64,000 bases of DNA from Ursus arctos (taxonomy: Eukaryota; Chordata; Mammalia; Carnivora; Ursidae): assembly GCF_023065955.2 (NCBI RefSeq), contig NW_026623100.1, positions 16,655,001-16,719,000 of the forward strand, read 5' to 3'. Below the pieces are notes generated by a model. That model ran no database searches and was not told where the DNA came from. It saw only the letters and a list, made by a program, of their open reading frames with translations. The stretch's first letter is position 1. Each line of letters opens with the position of its first letter. Positions 34,161-44,639 of the stretch are shown piece after piece. A program made the translations under genes and the position numbers.

Positions 34161-34864
34161 ATTCTTTCTTTTTTTTTTCCACCCATTTCTCCCATCCTCT
34201 ACCCATACCTCTGGCAACAACAAATCTGTTCTCTGTATTTATCAGTTCATGTTTTTTAGATTCTATCTATAAGTAAGATCATACGTATTTGTCTTTGTTT
34301 GACTTATTTCATTTAGCATAATGTCTTCAAGGTCCATCAATGTTGTTTTGAATGGCAGGATTTCTTCTTTTTTATGGGTGAATAATATTCCATTATATGT
34401 ATATATCACATTTACTTTATTCATCCATAGATGAACACTTAGGTTGTTCCCATGGCTTGGCTATTGCACATAATGCTGCAATGAACTTGGGATGTGCATA
34501 CATCTTTTTGAGATAGTGATTTCATTTTCTTTGGATAAATACCCAGAAGTAGAATTGCTGAATCATGTGGTAGTTCTATTCTTAATTTTTTGAGGAACCT
34601 CCATACTATTTTCCATAGTGGCTGCAACAATTTACATTCCCACCAACAGTGCACAAAGGTTCCCTTTTCTCCACATCCTTGCCAACACTTGTTATTCCTT
34701 GTCTTTTTGATAATAGCCATTCTGACAGGTATGGGGTGATAATTTCATTGTGGTTTCAATTTGCATATTCCTGCTGATTAGTAGTGTTAAGCATCTTTTT
34801 ATGTACCTGCTGACCACCTGTATGTCTTTGGAAAAATGTCTATTCAGATCTTCTGCCTATTTTT

Positions 34865-35064
34865 TACAGATTTTATTTATTTATTTATTTGAGAGAGTGA
34901 GCAAGCAAGAGCAGGAGGAGCAAGGGAGAGGGAGCAAGAGAATCTCGAGCAGACTCTGCTGAGTGGAACCCAAAGCAGGGCTCGATTTCACAACCCTGAG
35001 ATCATGACCTCAGCCAAAACTAAGAATTGGATCCTTAACCAAGTAAGCCACCTAGGCACTCTAG
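34865..35064 (-). mobile_element. CAN-SINE, antisense
   Basis: ACAGATTTTATTTATTTATT to the inverted head AAGCCACCTAGGCACTC. Target duplication TCTTCTGCCTATTTTT (34849-34864 and 35065-35080). Confidence 0.95.
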
Positions 35065-35115
35065 TCTTCTGCCTATTTTTAATACATTTTTTTTCTACTG
35101 AGTTGTATGAGTTCT

Positions 35116-35306
35116 TTTTTTAAAAAAATTTTTTTTACTTATTTATTTTGAGAGAGAGACCATGAGAGAGGGGGTGGGGCAGAGGGAGAAGGACAAGCTG
35201 ATTCCCTGCTGAGCAGGGAGCCCAACGCCAGGCTTGATCCCAGGACCCCAGGATCATGACCTGAGCCGAAGGCAGACTCTTAACCAACTGAGTCACCTAG
35301 GAGCCC
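35116..35306 (-). mobile_element. CAN-SINE, antisense
   Basis: TTTTTTTAAAAAAATTTTTT tail side, GCAGAGGGAGAAGGACAAGC, inverted head GAGTCACCTAGGAGCCC. Perfect 17-bp target duplication TGAGTTGTATGAGTTCT (35099-35115 and 35307-35323). Confidence 0.96.
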
Positions 35307-35870
35307 TGAGTTGTATGAGTTCTCTATTTATTTTGGATATCAGCCCCTTATCAGATATATGATTTGCAAATATTTTTCTCCCATTCTAAAAGTTGCCCTT
35401 TTATTTGTTGATGGTTTTCTTTGCTGTGCAGAAGCTTTATAGTTTGGTGTAGTCCCACTTATTTATTTTTGCTTTCATGCCTTTGTATTTGGTTTCAAAT
35501 CCAAACAATCATTGCCAGTCATGTCAAGGAGCCTATCACCTATGTTTTCTTCTAGGAGTTTTACAGTTTCAGGCCTTACATTTAAGTCTTTAATTCATTT
35601 TGAGTTTATTTTTGTATATGCTGTAAGATAGGGATCCAGTTGTATTCTTTTGCATGTGGCTGTCCAGTTTTCCCAACACTATTTATCGAAGAGACTGTCC
35701 TTTCCCCCACTGTATATTCTTGGCTACTTTGTCATAAATTAATTGACCATATATGCATGGGTTTATCTCTGGGCTCTCTATTCTGTTCCATTGATCTATG
35801 TATCTGTTTTTATGTCAATATCATACTGTTTTGATTTCCATAGCTTTGTAATATAGTTTAGGCCAGTTTC

Positions 35871-36520
35871 TAACTGGAGTAAGGTGGTATCTCAATGTGG
35901 TTTTGATTTGAATTTCCCTGATGGCTAATGATTTTGAACATTTTTTCATGTGTCTGTTAGCCATTTGTATGTCTTCATTGGAAAAGTGTCTGTTCATATC
36001 TTCTGCCCATTTTTTGATTTGATTATTTGTTTCTCATGTATTGAGTTTGAGAAGTTCTTTGTAGATCTTGGATACCAGTCTTTTTTCTGTAGTGTCACTT
36101 GCCAATATCTTCTCCCATTCTGTGGGCTGCCTCTTAGTTTTTTTTGACTGTTTCCTTGGCTGTGCAGAAGCTTTTTATCTTGATGAAGTCCCACAAGTTC
36201 ATTTTTTCTTTTGTTTCTCTTGCCTTTGGAGATGTGTCATAAAAAAAGTTGCTGTGGCCGATGTCAAAGAGGTTGCAGCCTATGTTCTTCTCTATGATTT
36301 TGATGCATTCCTGTTTCACATCAAGGTCTTTCATCCATTTGGAGTTTATCTTTGTGTATGGTGTGAGAGAGTGGTCAAGCTTCATTCTTTTGCATATAGC
36401 TGTCCAATTTTCCCAGCACCATTTATTGAAGAGACTGTCTTTTTTCCACTGGGTGTTTTTTCCTGCTTTGTCAAACATTAGTTGCCCAAAGAGCCAAGGG
36501 GCCATTTTTGGGTTCTCTTT
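35871..36520 (-). mobile_element. L1 ORF2 3' segment, antisense (third layer)
   Basis: AACTGGAGTAAGGTGGTATC to AGGGGCCATTTTTGGGTTCT is a second, less diverged copy of the same ORF2 region already read at 34.7-35.8 kb. Minus frame 36134-36505 keeps 123 codons open ([20 protein letters not shown]), consistent with a younger carnivore L1 lineage. There is no poly-T at its left edge, so it is an internal fragment or has a lost 3' end. Confidence 0.82.
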
Positions 36521-38312
36521 TCATGTGATAATTCCAACAGGAGTATAGTGGTATCTCATTGTTGCTTCCATTTGCATTTTCCCTGATGACACATGCTGTG
36601 GAACATTTTTTCATATTCTTATTTGCCATCTGTACATCTTGGGTGATGTGTCTTCCAAGATATTTGGCCCATTAAAAAAATGAGGTTGTTACTTTTCTTT
36701 TTGTTGCATTTTAAGAATAATTTTTATGTTTTGAGTAATAACCCTTTATTAGATGTCTTTTGCAATCATTTTCTCCCAGTCTGTGGCTTCTCTACTTATT
36801 CTCTTGAGAATATCTGTCACAGAGCAAACCTTTTTTTTTTTTTAACTCTAATGAAATACAGCTTATCATTTCTTTCTTTCATAGAGCACACCTTCAGTGT
36901 TGTATCTAGAAAGTTGTTGCCAAACCCTAGGTCATCTGGGTTTTCTCCTAGGTTATCTTCTAGGAGTTTTATAGTTGTATGTTTCATGTATAGGTCTGTG
37001 ATCCTTCTTGAATTAATTTTATATGAAGGGTGTAAAGTCTGCATCTAGATTCATGTTTTTTATATGTGGATATCCAGTCATTCCAGCGCCATTTTTTGAA
37101 AAGACTATCTTTGCTCCATTGTATTGTCTTTGCTCTTTGCCAAAAATCAATTGACTATGTTTGTGTGGAACTATTTCTGGGATCTCTATTCTGTTCCACT
37201 GATCAATTTGTTTGTTTTTTCACCAATACCACATTGTGTCAATTACTGTAGCTTTATAGATAGTCTTAAATTTGGGTCTTGTCAGTCTTCCGCCTTTGTT
37301 TTTCTCCCACAGTACTGTGTCGGCTATTTTGGGTCTTGGTTTCTCCATATAAACTTTAGAATCAATTTGTCAATATCCACAAAGTAACTTGCTGGGATTT
37401 TGATTGGGATTGCATTGAATCTATAGATCTAGTAGGGAAGAACTGATATCTTGACAATATTGAGTCTTCTTACCCATGAATATAGAATATTTCTCCATTT
37501 ATTTAGCCCTTCTTTGATTTCTTCCATCAGATTTTCATAATTTTCCTCATATAGATCTTGTACATATTTTGTTAGTTAACAACTAAGTATTTCATTTTGA
37601 GAGATACTAATGTAAATGGTATTGTGTTTTTAATTTCAAATTTCACTATTTCACTTCTGGTATATAGGAAAGTAACTTTTGTAAATTAACCTTGTATCCT
37701 AAAAGCTTGTTATAATCACTTATTAGTTCCAGGATTTTTTTTGATGATTTCTCCAGATTTTCTACATAGACAATCATGTCATCTGCAAACAAAGACAGTT
37801 TTATTTCTTCCTTCCATATATATATGTGTGTGTGTATATATATATATCTTGTCTTGTCTTGTCGCATTAACTAGGACTTCCAGTATGATGTCGAAAATGA
37901 GTGGGTGAGAGGGTACAACCTTGCTTTGTTCCTGATCTTAGTGGGAAAGCTTTGAGTTTCTTACCATAAAGTATGATGTTAGCTATAGGTTTTTTGTGGC
38001 TATTCTTTATCAAGTTGAGGAAGTTTCCTTCTATTTCTAATTTACTGAAAGCTTTTATCATGAACGTGTTTGATTTTGTCATATGCTTTTTCTGCGTCTA
38101 TTGATATAGTCCTGTGGTTTATTCTTCTTTAACCTATTAATCTGATTTATTACATTCACTGATTTTTGAATGTTTAATCAGTTTTGCACACCTGATATAA
38201 AACACACTTCGTTGTGGAATATTTTTCTTTTTTATATTGTTGGATTTGACTTGCCACTATTTGGTTGAGGATTTTTGCATCTATGTTCATGAGAGATATT
38301 CGTCTAACAGCT
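36521..38312 (-). mobile_element. Old L1 ORF2, antisense (outer layer, right part)
   Basis: GGAGTATAGTGGTATCTCAT resumes the ORF2 region cut off at 34160, and runs upstream through TCATCTGCAAACAAAGACAG (the inverted catalytic FADDMI-type block; minus frame 37646-37867 reads [20 protein letters not shown]) to about CGTCTAACAGCTACTG. Pseudogenic. Confidence 0.88.
37815..37863. repeat. TA/TG and CTTGT short tandem repeats
   Basis: ATATATATATGTGTGTGTGT ATATATATATAT followed by three CTTGT units, inside the antisense L1. Confidence 0.85.
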
Positions 38313-38366
38313 ACTGTGTCTATAAAAGAAATGAGTATAAATGCTCACCAAAAGACAGATACTAGA
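38313..38366 (+). mobile_element. L1M fragment, sense, left part of a split copy
   Basis: AAAGAAATGAGTATAAATGC and CACCAAAAGACAGATACTAG continue at 38641 after a nested L1 3' end. Confidence 0.7.
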
Positions 38367-38630
38367 CCACTTTTATGAGGTATTCAGATAATCAAAATCA
38401 TGGAGACAGAAAGCAGAATGGTGGCCGCCAGAGACTGGGGGGAGGAGGGGATACAGAGTTAGTGTTTAATGGGTACAGAGTTTCAGTTTTATAAGATAAA
38501 AAAGAGTTACGGAGATGGATTTTGGTGATGGCTGCACAAAATTATGAATGCATTTAATACCACTGAACTGCACACTTAAAAATGGGTAAGGTGGTAAATT
38601 TCATGTTAACCATGATAAAAAAAATTTGAA
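38367..38630 (+). mobile_element. L1M 3' end, sense, nested
   Basis: CATGGAGACAGAAAGCAGAA, GGTGGCCGCCAGAGACTGGG, CACTGAACTGCACACTTAAA and an A-rich tail. It is flanked by AGATACTAGA on both sides (left about 38356-38365, right about 38640-38649), a real target duplication. Confidence 0.8.
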
Positions 38631-38639
38631 AAAAAAGAG

Positions 38640-39085
38640 AGATACTAGAATGTTTATAATAGCCCTCCAACAGGCAATTACCTAAATATCCAACTGTAGA
38701 GTGAATAAATTGTTGTATATTCACACAATGAAACACTATACAGCAAGTAGAAAGAACAAACTATTGTTACACGTAAAAACATGTTTAGTGAAAGAAGCCA
38801 GAAATGAAAGAGTACATATTTTATTATTCCACTTCCATTAAGTATAAAAATAGGCAAAAATGAATTTGTGCTCTGACAAGTCAGGCTAGTTGTACCCTGG
38901 TGGGAAGGTGAGAAGGTTAGTAACTGGAGGAGGGCATGAGGGGCTCTGGGATACTGTCAGTGTTCTGTTCTTGGTCTGGGTGTTGGGATGGTTAGACTGA
39001 AAATTCAATGGGCTATACGCTAATGATAATGTGCACTTTGCGGTATATAAATTAAACCTCAACAAAAAAATCAAAACAACAAATT
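38640..39085 (+). mobile_element. L1M 3' end, sense, right part
   Basis: GTTTATAATAGCCCTCCAAC, GTGAAAGAAGCCAGAAATGA, TGGTGGGAAGGTGAGAAGG and ATAAATTAAACCTCAACAAA are an old L1ME-type 3' end. Confidence 0.78.
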
Positions 39086-39104
39086 TAAAAATAAAAAATT
39101 GGTT

Positions 39105-39200
39105 TCTATAAAACCTCTACTTTACAGATGTGGAAAATGAGGCTTGGAAAGGTTAAATGATGTATGAGTTGTCACATGATTGTCAAGAAACAGAACTGAA
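39105..39200 (-). mobile_element. MIR, antisense fragment
   Basis: CTTTACAGATGTGGAAAATG, AGGCTTGGAAAGGTTAAATG and TTGTCACATGATTGTCAAG follow inverted MIR. Confidence 0.6.
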
Positions 39201-39725
39201 AATGACCAAGGTGTGGGGGCTGCAAGTTCTGTGCACTTTCGCCTACACCTCAGAGTAACTGTTGGTTATTTCCCTAGGAGATTTAGAGGTTTTCAGTTTG
39301 TTTGTGTTGTTTCTCAGGGGCAGGGTGGGAGTGAGGAGTGGGAACCAGGGCAGAGGAAGTGGACCCATGAGCAACATATGTAAAGCACCTGGGTCAGAGC
39401 TGGGCACATAGTAGAGCCTTACTAAACACTAGGTTTCCCTCACACAGCCCCCTTTCCAGGGCAATGAAATGGAGAGAATGTTGAGGAGTGCTGGTGGCTT
39501 TGGAGCAGACACTGGTCACTCCAGGACAGAGCGACTGGACTGGAGTCTTGGGTTTGTGCTGAAACCTCTCCACTTCCAGGGCAAACTCTCCTGGGGATGA
39601 GCAAGGGAAGGGAGGGCTTCTGATTTAGGCTAATATTCCTTGATTATTTGTAGGGCAAATGAGAAGCTGACCTGAGGGGTAGAGACCAAGCGTGGGAAGG
39701 GAGTGTCCCCATACCTTGATGTCCA

Positions 39726-39730
<5 letters not shown>

Positions 39731-39764
<34 letters not shown>
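39731..39764. repeat. (TG)n microsatellite
   Basis: About 17 uninterrupted TG units. Confidence 0.95.
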
Positions 39765-39765
<1 letters not shown>

Positions 39766-40006
39766 GGAGGTGGGCTCCTTTATTCTGCACTGACATTCTT
39801 GCTCGTCACTTCTTTTGTGACCTCTAAGCCAACTTGAGCAGGGCACTTCTTTCTGCTTAGACAAAAGACGACCCTGTGCTCTGAGCTCCTCATAACCCTT
39901 AGAAACCTGTTTTTAGGTCTGGAAGCCAGTGGTGTCCCTTTACCCAGATGGGCAGCAAAGATTTTCCCAGGAAGCATCCCTGCCAGCCATGGATTTCACA
40001 TCATGA

Positions 40007-40025
40007 CAGCGACACCTTGTGGCCA
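40007..40025 (-). promoter_or_regulatory. CTCF-like motif
   Basis: CAGCGACACCTTGTGGCCA is the reverse complement of TGGCCACAAGGTGTCGCTG. It keeps most core positions of the vertebrate CTCF consensus (TGGCCAC-AGG-G-CGCT). A GC box (CCCGCCCCCCTCC) lies just to the right, at about 40040. Confidence 0.4.
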
Positions 40026-40464
40026 AGCGTGAAAGTCCAGCCCGCCCCCCTCCGTATTGGCTCCTGGAGCGAGGGGAGGAGTTTAGGGAGGGTCCAGACC
40101 CTGCCCTTTACACACAGCTTCCAGGAGTTCTTAATCCCCAGACTGCCAGTTCCGCCCAACTCAGACCTTAATCACATCCTGTCCTGGGTTGCCCTCTGTT
40201 TCATGTGTAATCATTTAAAATCATTTTGTCTACCAAATTAGCCCAAGGTTTTGAGGCTAGGACTATTGGAATCACAGACCTTTTTAAAGTTGGATGGGAA
40301 TTTAGGGTCTTCTAATCTGACTCATGGGTTTTTCGGATGGGGAACAAAGATGCTGGGGGGTGACGGGAATTGCCCAGCTACTTAAAAGTGAAGTTTGGAA
40401 CAGAGCCCAGATCTCCTGAACACTCCCAGCCCAGTGCTTTCCATGGCACCATCCTCTTTCTTTG

Positions 40465-40545
40465 TGTCACCCACAGTGCTTGCACACAGTAGGGGGCCTG
40501 GCACACAGTGGGTGCTCCATAAATACCACCTGACTGACGGATCAT
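40465..40545 (+). mobile_element. L2 LINE 3' tail
   Basis: TTTGTGTCACCCACAGTGCT, GGCACACAGTGGGTGCTCCA and TAAATACCACCTGACTGACG follow the L2 terminus. Confidence 0.65.
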
Positions 40546-40795
40546 TGCCCTTGGCACCAAAGTGAGTTTTCAACTGTCATCTGGGCCATCTCCCACTTCT
40601 GGGCCTCTTGAGAGTTCTGATCAATTAAAGTGGCCACTTTTGCCATAGTAGGCCCCTGTCTTTTCCATTTATAAAGCACACAGTGTGGATTCAAGGAAAG
40701 AAGAAATGAAAGAGAGATATACAATCTGAAGTAAGAGTCCCAATCTCCACATCCATTCAGACCTCGCGTCTACAGTGGACTCCATAGGCTCTAGC

Positions 40796-41120
40796 TCAGT
40801 GCGTCTCAAACTTTTTGTGCATCTAAATCCCTGGAAATCTTGTTAAAACACAGGCTATGATTCAGTAGGTCTCGAGTGGGACCTGAACTGCATTTTTTTA
40901 TAAAAAGACTTATTTATTTATTTGAGAGAGAGAGAGTGGCGGAGGGGGGCGAGGGAGAGAGTCTTTTAAAGCACATATATCTTCATCAGGGCTTGATCTT
41001 GCAACCCCGAGATCAGGACCTGAGCTGAAACCAAGAGTTAGATGCTCAACCGACTGTGCCACCCAGGTGCCCCAAGCCTCCGCATTTCTAACAAGCTCCT
41101 AGATGTTGCTGATTCTGTCT
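40796..41120. mobile_element. MER5A hAT transposon split by a SINE
   Basis: AGCTCAGTGCGTCTCAAACT, ATGATTCAGTAGGTCTCGAG and TGGGACCTGAACTGCATTTT on the left; GCATTTCTAACAAGCTCCTA and GATGTTGCTGATTCTG on the right. The pieces join into one MER5A once the SINE at 40893 is removed. Confidence 0.85.
40893..41073 (-). mobile_element. CAN-SINE, antisense, inside MER5A
   Basis: AGACTTATTTATTTATTTGA to the inverted head CCACCCAGGTGCCCC. The middle is atypical (GTCTTTTAAAGCACATATAT replaces part of the body), so it is rearranged. Confidence 0.9.
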
Positions 41121-41689
41121 TTTGAGGAACAGGGATGCTGGTAACTACCCCACCCTGGCTCAGGCCTTCTGAGGGGGCCACTGGCCCAACCTGAGCCTCT
41201 CCTTCCACCCCAGCCCGGCTGACCTTGGCTTCAGGGAAAAAGGAAAGGAGCTGAAGCAATGGTGAACATCATAGCTCTTCAGTGAGTCATTTCAAGTCCC
41301 TCTCCTCATCCTACGCCTCCCTCCTCCCCAAGATCCTGCTATCAGACAATCTGGAGAGAAGGCAAAGTTGAACCTGACCAAACACTGCATCCAAAAGGAG
41401 AGACAGACTTGCTGTTGACATCCCTTCCAATTTTCTGGAGGAACAGCCCTGCTTGGTTGCCATTTTGTATCTGGGTGCTATGACATCCCTATAAAGCACA
41501 GAGTTCCCTTTTTTATTATAAAATATATTTTAATTTATATAGCTTAATTATAAGATATATTTATAGATTATGCATATTTTCATTTTTACTATTCTTTCCC
41601 ACTACTAACCCCCCCACACGCCCATTAATGCAAAATTGAAGAAAGGAAGGAAATGGGAATTTACCAAACCACTACTTGTGACCAAAAGA
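41121..41689. other. Unassigned sequence with an AT-rich core
   Basis: No exon is recognised. 41510-41585 is very AT-rich (TTATAAAATATATTTTAATT). CACTGGCCCAACCTGAG at 41180 and neighbours are unique. Confidence 0.4.
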
Positions 41690-41850
41690 ATGAGTATTTT
41701 TATGCATAACTCACTTAATCCTCACAATGCCCTCACAAGAGGGTGTTATGACCCTACGCTATAGCAGAGGACAGTGAAGCTCTGGGAGGTTATGCACATT
41801 CCTCAGGACCACCCCGCAGTGTTAGGCACACAGATAAGTTTGGTTGAAAA
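41690..41850 (-). mobile_element. MIR, antisense fragment
   Basis: ATAACTCACTTAATCCTCAC, AATGCCCTCACAAGAGGGTG and GACAGTGAAGCTCTGGGAGG give inverted MIR order. Confidence 0.65.
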
Positions 41851-41867
41851 GCTTCTTTCCACCATAA

Positions 41868-42169
41868 TGATAATAGATATTAATATTTGCACTGTGTTTA
41901 CCGTGGACCAGACACTGCTCTAAGCATATACGTTAATTCATACAATCTTCACATCAACCTTAGAAGGCAGATACTATCATCACTCCTGTTTTACAGATAA
42001 AGAAACCAAAGCATAGAAAAGGCCAGATTGGGGCACCTGGGTGGCTCAGTGGTTAAGCTTCTGCCTTTGGCTCAGGTCATGATCCCAGGGTCCTGGTATC
42101 AAGCCCCGCATCAGGTTGTTTGCTTTTCCTTCTCTCTCTCTGCCCCTCCCCCAATCCGTGCACAGGAGT

Positions 42170-42200
<31 letters not shown>

Positions 42201-42345
42201 AATAAATAATAAAATCTTAAAGAAAAGAAAAAAAGAAAAGGCTCAATTACTGGCCCAAGTTCACACAGCCAATAAATGATGGAGCTAGGATTTCGATCCA
42301 GACAGCCTGGCTCCAGAACGCTACTCTCAAACACCATTCTATATT
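41868..42345 (-). mobile_element. MIR, antisense, split by a SINE
   Basis: GACCAGACACTGCTCTAAGC, GTTTTACAGATAAAGAAACC before the SINE, and CCCAAGTTCACACAGCCAAT, GATTTCGATCCAGACAGCCT after it. Together they make a near-complete MIR. Confidence 0.9.
42030..42235 (+). mobile_element. CAN-SINE, sense, inside MIR
   Basis: GGGGCACCTGGGTGGCTCAG, CAGGTCATGATCCCAGGGTC, a (CT)n run and an AATAATAAAATCTTAAAGAA tail. The target duplication is imperfect: AAAAGGCCAGATT left and AAAAGGCTCAATT right. Confidence 0.96.
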
Positions 42346-42949
42346 GCCTATCAAGTTCCTATCAATTTCTTAAATCTCACAATTGAGTGGAAATCTCCCC
42401 CATTGCTATGTCACCCTTTCTTACTCAGTGTATCCTGTACCCCGTGGAAAAATCCCATTTACCGCACTAGTAAACCCTACGTATTTGTTTTTCAACTGGG
42501 ACTGCCTAGGGCTTTGGATTCTCTCTCTATCTGGCAAAGGCTGGGATCTCCTTGAAGAATCTTCCTCCCCACCAGCTAGAAGTTGAAGGAATAGGAAAGA
42601 CTTTGGAGAGTCATGTGCTTCTCCGCTGACTAACCACCCTATCCCACCTAGTTTGGCTGGCCTAAGACAGAAAACAGAAAGATGAGGTTGGCTGGCAAAC
42701 TGAGCTAACTCCTACAGGCTAGCCCCATAGGAGTCCACTCTATACACATGGTACACAGACGTTGGGTGTGCACACACACCTACTGACTGTGAATGTTTTG
42801 TCCCTCTGTATTATTTTTTAACTTATCTCCTATTTACCTAGCATACTCCTGCATCTTCTTTTTGCACCTGAAAGAGTCCTACCTGTGCAGGTACCTTCAT
42901 ATTTCTGTGGGCACTGCAGTTGCAGCCTTGTATACCTATCCCAGCGCTT
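42346..42949. other. Unassigned sequence
   Basis: No repeat or exon recognised. Confidence 0.4.
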
Positions 42950-43075
42950 CCCTTGCTGTGTGACTATGGGCAGGTTACCTGAGCTTTTCTGAACTTTAGT
43001 TTCCTTACCGGTAAAGTGGGGATAATGAGAATCTACTTCAAAGGATGGCTGCCTAGGACTAAGAACTTATCATAG
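42950..43075 (+). mobile_element. MIR, sense
   Basis: TGCTGTGTGACTATGGGCAG, GTTACCTGAGCTTTTCTGAA and TTTCCTTACCGGTAAAGTGG follow the MIR core. Confidence 0.8.
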
Positions 43076-44114
43076 GTCCATAAAGAGGAGCTATTTATTA
43101 ATACAATTCATAAACGCATTCCTTCTGAGTGAATGAACCAGCTGAATGATCATAAAGAGAGGTTGAGAAGGCTGACCTGATACACCCGAAACCAACAAAT
43201 AACTCCCTTAACTTCTTTAAAAACACACATTCAGAAATTTATTGTTTTGGGTAAGAACCGGGTAAAAAGAGAACACTAAAGGTTGTATGGGAAGGCTCCC
43301 AGGACAAACTTCCTCAACTTTGTAGCTTTGCTGGAGGCTAGGCTAGGTCAGCAACTGAGGTAGGGACAAGCCTCTCAAAACCTCATTCGCCTCAACCCTG
43401 ACCCAGCTCTGAATTCAAACCTAGGCTTCCATTGGAGACTTCTAGATGACAGGATGTTTTTTTCTCTCTTTGTTTGAGGGGGTGGGGGGGAAGAAGAGGA
43501 GTACTTTGTATGAGCAAAGCAAAGTAACTTATTTTGTTGATGCTTTTGGAGAGAAAGCTGTTATTGAAGGAACTTAAGGTGCTGTGGTAATAGGAGTGTG
43601 CCTACTGATAAGACTGAAAACTTCTTAGAAGAAACAAAATCTGAAAGCAGAAAATAGTTTTTCTTGTCTCTGAAAGGATAACAGACACTAAAATAAGATG
43701 ATTGTTTTTTTATTGGTCTTTTTTATGCTTGTTGTGGCTAATGAATGGGGTATTTGTCTTGAAAACCGATCTATTCTCCAAATCAAGACACATCTGGTTT
43801 ATTGATTGTAACACCCCTGCTTTTTTTTTTTAATGGGTTGTGTTTGACTTGTAAAAATAAAATAAGATACAGTTAACATCATCCATATGCTCAATGCAAT
43901 GAGCACATGATTTGTAAGTTTTAAACTCCGGGAACTGAGTTTCTAATGTGATTACAATGGGTCGTAAAAGTGGGTGAGAGAACTAGTTTCCCAAGTTAGG
44001 GTGTCTATTTACCATCTACTGGCATCTCTGACACTTTGGAATGAGACAATAATCATCCAGGAAGAAATGACTACTGGTGACTCATCGATCTATGAACTTT
44101 GCACTAATTACAGT
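43076..44114. other. Unique sequence upstream of the CpG island
   Basis: About 1 kb without a recognised repeat apart from short G and T runs (43478, 43823). No exon. Confidence 0.4.
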
Positions 44115-44225
44115 GCCTCAGTTTCCCTATTTTATAAAACGAAGCCTGCCTCTATGGAGTGTTTGGAAAGCTGAGGGAGATAATAGTCTTTGAGTGCTTT
44201 GGAAATACAGAATATATTATAAATG
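44115..44225 (+). mobile_element. MIR, sense, decayed
   Basis: GTGCCTCAGTTTCCCTATTT and GAGGGAGATAATAGTCTTTG are MIR core and 3' pieces. An (AAT)n run (44230-44252) follows. Confidence 0.5.
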
Positions 44226-44639
44226 CTAAATAATAATAACAATAATAATAGGGAGTCTTTAATAACAGGGGTCCTTTAATAATACTCATCAAGTATAATA
44301 ACATTACTAACCAGTGGGAACAAGACAGAGTGCGTCTCTGTCTTCTTAATCATTAGTTTGTATCATGGGAAATTGGTGGGGGATTGGCGCCTTGTTCAAG
44401 TTGCTCATGGTGCCTCAGGAGGCAGAGCCGATCAGGAAGGCCCCTGCTCCCTCCTGGACCCTCCAGTTAACACTTGGTTGCCTTTAGGAAGACACAAGCA
44501 CATGTGACTGGGAGGTGGTGGACAGAGGCATTACAGTTCAACTCCTATGCCCAGGGAACATGATTTTTAAATGTCCATTGCTAGCTGGTTGGGGAAAGAT
44601 GGAAACGTACTTGACTCAAAGTTGTAGGCCTGGTGGTCT

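Larger units (their letters stand above)
34165..35870 (-). mobile_element. L1 3' end, antisense (second layer)
   Basis: It starts with a poly-T (inverted tail) at 34170, then CCCATCCTCTACCCATACCT, TGAATAATATTCCATTATAT and the ORF2 end; minus frame 34439-34720 reads [20 protein letters not shown]. It continues upstream through CTGTCCAGTTTTCCCAACAC to TATAGTTTAGGCCAGTTTC. Two SINEs split it (34865, 35116). Confidence 0.88.
39201..40464. other. Mostly unique sequence
   Basis: Contains a TG repeat at 39731 and a CTCF-like motif at 40007. GTAAAGCACCTGGGTCAGAG CTGGGCACATAG at 39379 is a short MIR or L2 tail. TTTTTAAAGTTGGATGGGAA at 40281 begins what looks like an old, unnamed interspersed repeat. 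No exon recognised. Confidence 0.4.

Noticed and set aside
36068..37048. Plus-strand frames of 99-137 codons rich in Phe, Cys, Leu
   Set aside because: They are the opposite strand of L1 ORF2, not genes.
42030..42110. tRNA-like sequences with A- and B-box elements
   Set aside because: These are the heads of CAN-SINEs (here and in 21 other copies), with tails and target duplications, not tRNA genes.
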